20,122 bases of DNA from Marmoricola sp. (GTDB taxonomy: Bacteria; Actinomycetota; Actinomycetes; Propionibacteriales; Nocardioidaceae), in NCBI GenBank assembly GCA_030151765.1, contig JASLCW010000283.1:1-20122 (forward strand), read 5' to 3'. The position numbers and the translations under genes are program-made. Within the stretch, counting starts at the first letter, position 1. Every line of letters starts with the position of its first letter. Shown here one piece after another: positions 19,120 through 20,122 of the stretch. The notes below the pieces were generated by a model. The model was given only the letters and a program-made list of their open reading frames with translations. It was not told where the DNA came from and made no database searches.

Positions 19120-20122
19120 GTGGGCAAGACGCTGGCGGAGAAGGTCTGGGACGAGCATGTCGTGCGGAGCGCGGCGGGAGAACCGGATCTCCTCTACATC
19201 GACCTTCACCTGATCCACGAGGTGACCTCGCCGCAGGCCTTCGACGGTCTCCGCCTTGCCGGGCGCAAGGTGCGCCGCCCCGACCTGACGCTGGCGACCG
19301 AGGACCACAATGTCCCGACGATCGACTGGGACAAGCCGATCGCGGACCCGGTCAGCAAGACGCAGGTGGACACCCTGCGCAAGAACGCCGAGGAGTTCGG
19401 CGTGCGGCTGCACCCGCTCGGTGACATCGAGCAGGGCATCGTGCACGTGGTCGGACCGCAGCTCGGCCTGACCCAGCCGGGCATGACGATCGTGTGCGGC
19501 GACTCGCACACGAGCACGCACGGCGCCTTCGGTGCGATCGCCTTCGGCATCGGCACCTCCGAGGTCGAGCACGTGCTCGCCACCCAGACGCTGCCGCAGG
19601 CGAAGCCGAAGATGATGGCGGTCACCGTCAACGGCAGCCTGCCCGACGGTGTCACCGCCAAGGACCTCGTGCTCACGCTGATCGCGCACACCGGCACCGG
19701 CGGCGGCCAGGGCTACATCGTCGAGTACCGCGGCCAGGCCATCGAGGAGCTCTCGATGGAGGGCCGGATGACCGTGTGCAACATGAGCATCGAGTGGGGT
19801 GCCAAGGCCGGCCTGATCGCGCCCGACCAGACCACCTTCGACTACATCGAGGGCAAGCCCGAGGCGCCGAAGGGTGCCGAGTGGGAGGCCGCTGTCGCGC
19901 ACTGGAAGAGCCTGCGCACCGATGACGACGCCACCTTCGACAAGGAGATCGTCCTCGACGCCGCGACGATGACGCCCTTCGTCACCTGGGGAACCAACCC
20001 GGGCCAGGGCGTCGCGCTGGGCGCCAACGTCCCCGCCCCCGAGGACTTCGAGGACGAGCAGGACCGCATCGCCGCCGAGAAGGCCCTTGCCTACATGGGT
20101 CTCGAGGCCGGTACGCCGATGC
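19120..20122 (+). CDS. leuC: 3-isopropylmalate dehydratase large subunit (3' truncated by window)
   Basis: GTG 19120 follows GGAGGAGAG (GGAGG 19109-19113, 6-nt spacing) and the frame stays open to the last base, giving the first 334 residues of a protein usually ~465-475 long. LeuC signatures include GKTLAEKVWDEHVV, ATEDHNVPT, VCGDSHTSTHGAFGAIAFGIGTSEVEHVLATQ and GGGQGYIVEYRGQAI. With LeuD it isomerises 2-isopropylmalate to 3-isopropylmalate in leucine synthesis, using a [4Fe-4S] cluster. The cysteine ligands near the C-terminal part are outside the window. It is divergent from its likely regulator ndgR; leuD probably follows outside the window. Confidence 0.96.
   Translation, partial: MGKTLAEKVWDEHVVRSAAGEPDLLYIDLHLIHEVTSPQAFDGLRLAGRKVRRPDLTLATEDHNVPTIDWDKPIADPVSKTQVDTLRKNAEEFGVRLHPLGDIEQGIVHVVGPQLGLTQPGMTIVCGDSHTSTHGAFGAIAFGIGTSEVEHVLATQTLPQAKPKMMAVTVNGSLPDGVTAKDLVLTLIAHTGTGGGQGYIVEYRGQAIEELSMEGRMTVCNMSIEWGAKAGLIAPDQTTFDYIEGKPEAPKGAEWEAAVAHWKSLRTDDDATFDKEIVLDAATMTPFVTWGTNPGQGVALGANVPAPEDFEDEQDRIAAEKALAYMGLEAGTPM

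Noticed and set aside
1..20122. CRISPR arrays, tRNA or rRNA genes, prophage or transposase genes
   Set aside because: No regularly spaced direct repeats, cloverleaf-like segments, rRNA motifs or integrase/transposase signatures were seen on either strand.

Overview
The window is high-GC DNA (roughly two thirds G+C by eye) with actinobacterial gene content: an F420-dependent oxidoreductase, an ANTAR regulator, a SigB/SigF-type sigma factor, a DUF7218-type small protein and an NdgR-type IclR regulator divergent from leuC. Dense packing, many ATGA/GTGA overlaps and frequent GTG starts fit a Nocardioides-like member of the Propionibacteriales. That placement is inferred from gene content and style, not from a marker gene.

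Region 1 (1-6209) looks like a general-stress neighbourhood. It holds the 3' end of an F420-dependent oxidoreductase, a GH15 glucoamylase/trehalase-like enzyme, a convergent SigB/SigF-family sigma factor, a divergent SDR oxidoreductase translationally coupled to a HAD phosphatase, a GAF-ANTAR antiterminator, and Dps. Region 2 (6215-10410, minus strand) is a seven-gene cation/proton antiporter operon. Its order, E-F-G-DUF4040-(MbhE+MnhB)-C-D, copies the membrane half of archaeal Mbh/Mbs complexes and has no full-length MrpA. Region 3 (10530-12870) holds a hemerythrin-like protein, a DUF7218-type protein, a 51-residue membrane protein, a DUF3817 protein, a 60-residue unknown and a short MgtC-like protein.

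Regions 1 to 3 share a promoter signature. A GNNT-N15-GGGTAC element, matching the Streptomyces SigB / mycobacterial SigF class, lies upstream of the SDR, dps, the antiporter operon, the hemerythrin gene and the DUF7218 gene. At four genes the GGGTAC hexamer sits exactly 9 nt before the start codon, which predicts leaderless mRNAs. The sigma factor encoded here is the obvious candidate driver, so much of the window reads as a compact regulon with its own sigma factor.

Region 4 (12916-15949) is the most unusual part: four overlapping genes encoding an Lgt-fold membrane protein without two residues needed by true Lgt, a radical SAM enzyme resembling archaeal tetraether synthase (Tes/MJ0619), and two small membrane proteins. 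It is a candidate lipid-modification system. Region 5 (16008-17952) is an alkylation-repair pair, an Ada-AlkA fusion followed by an Ogt-type methyltransferase. Region 6 is a 343-bp convergent gap with a nested inverted-repeat structure, then the IclR regulator and the 5' part of leuC, which runs off the end.
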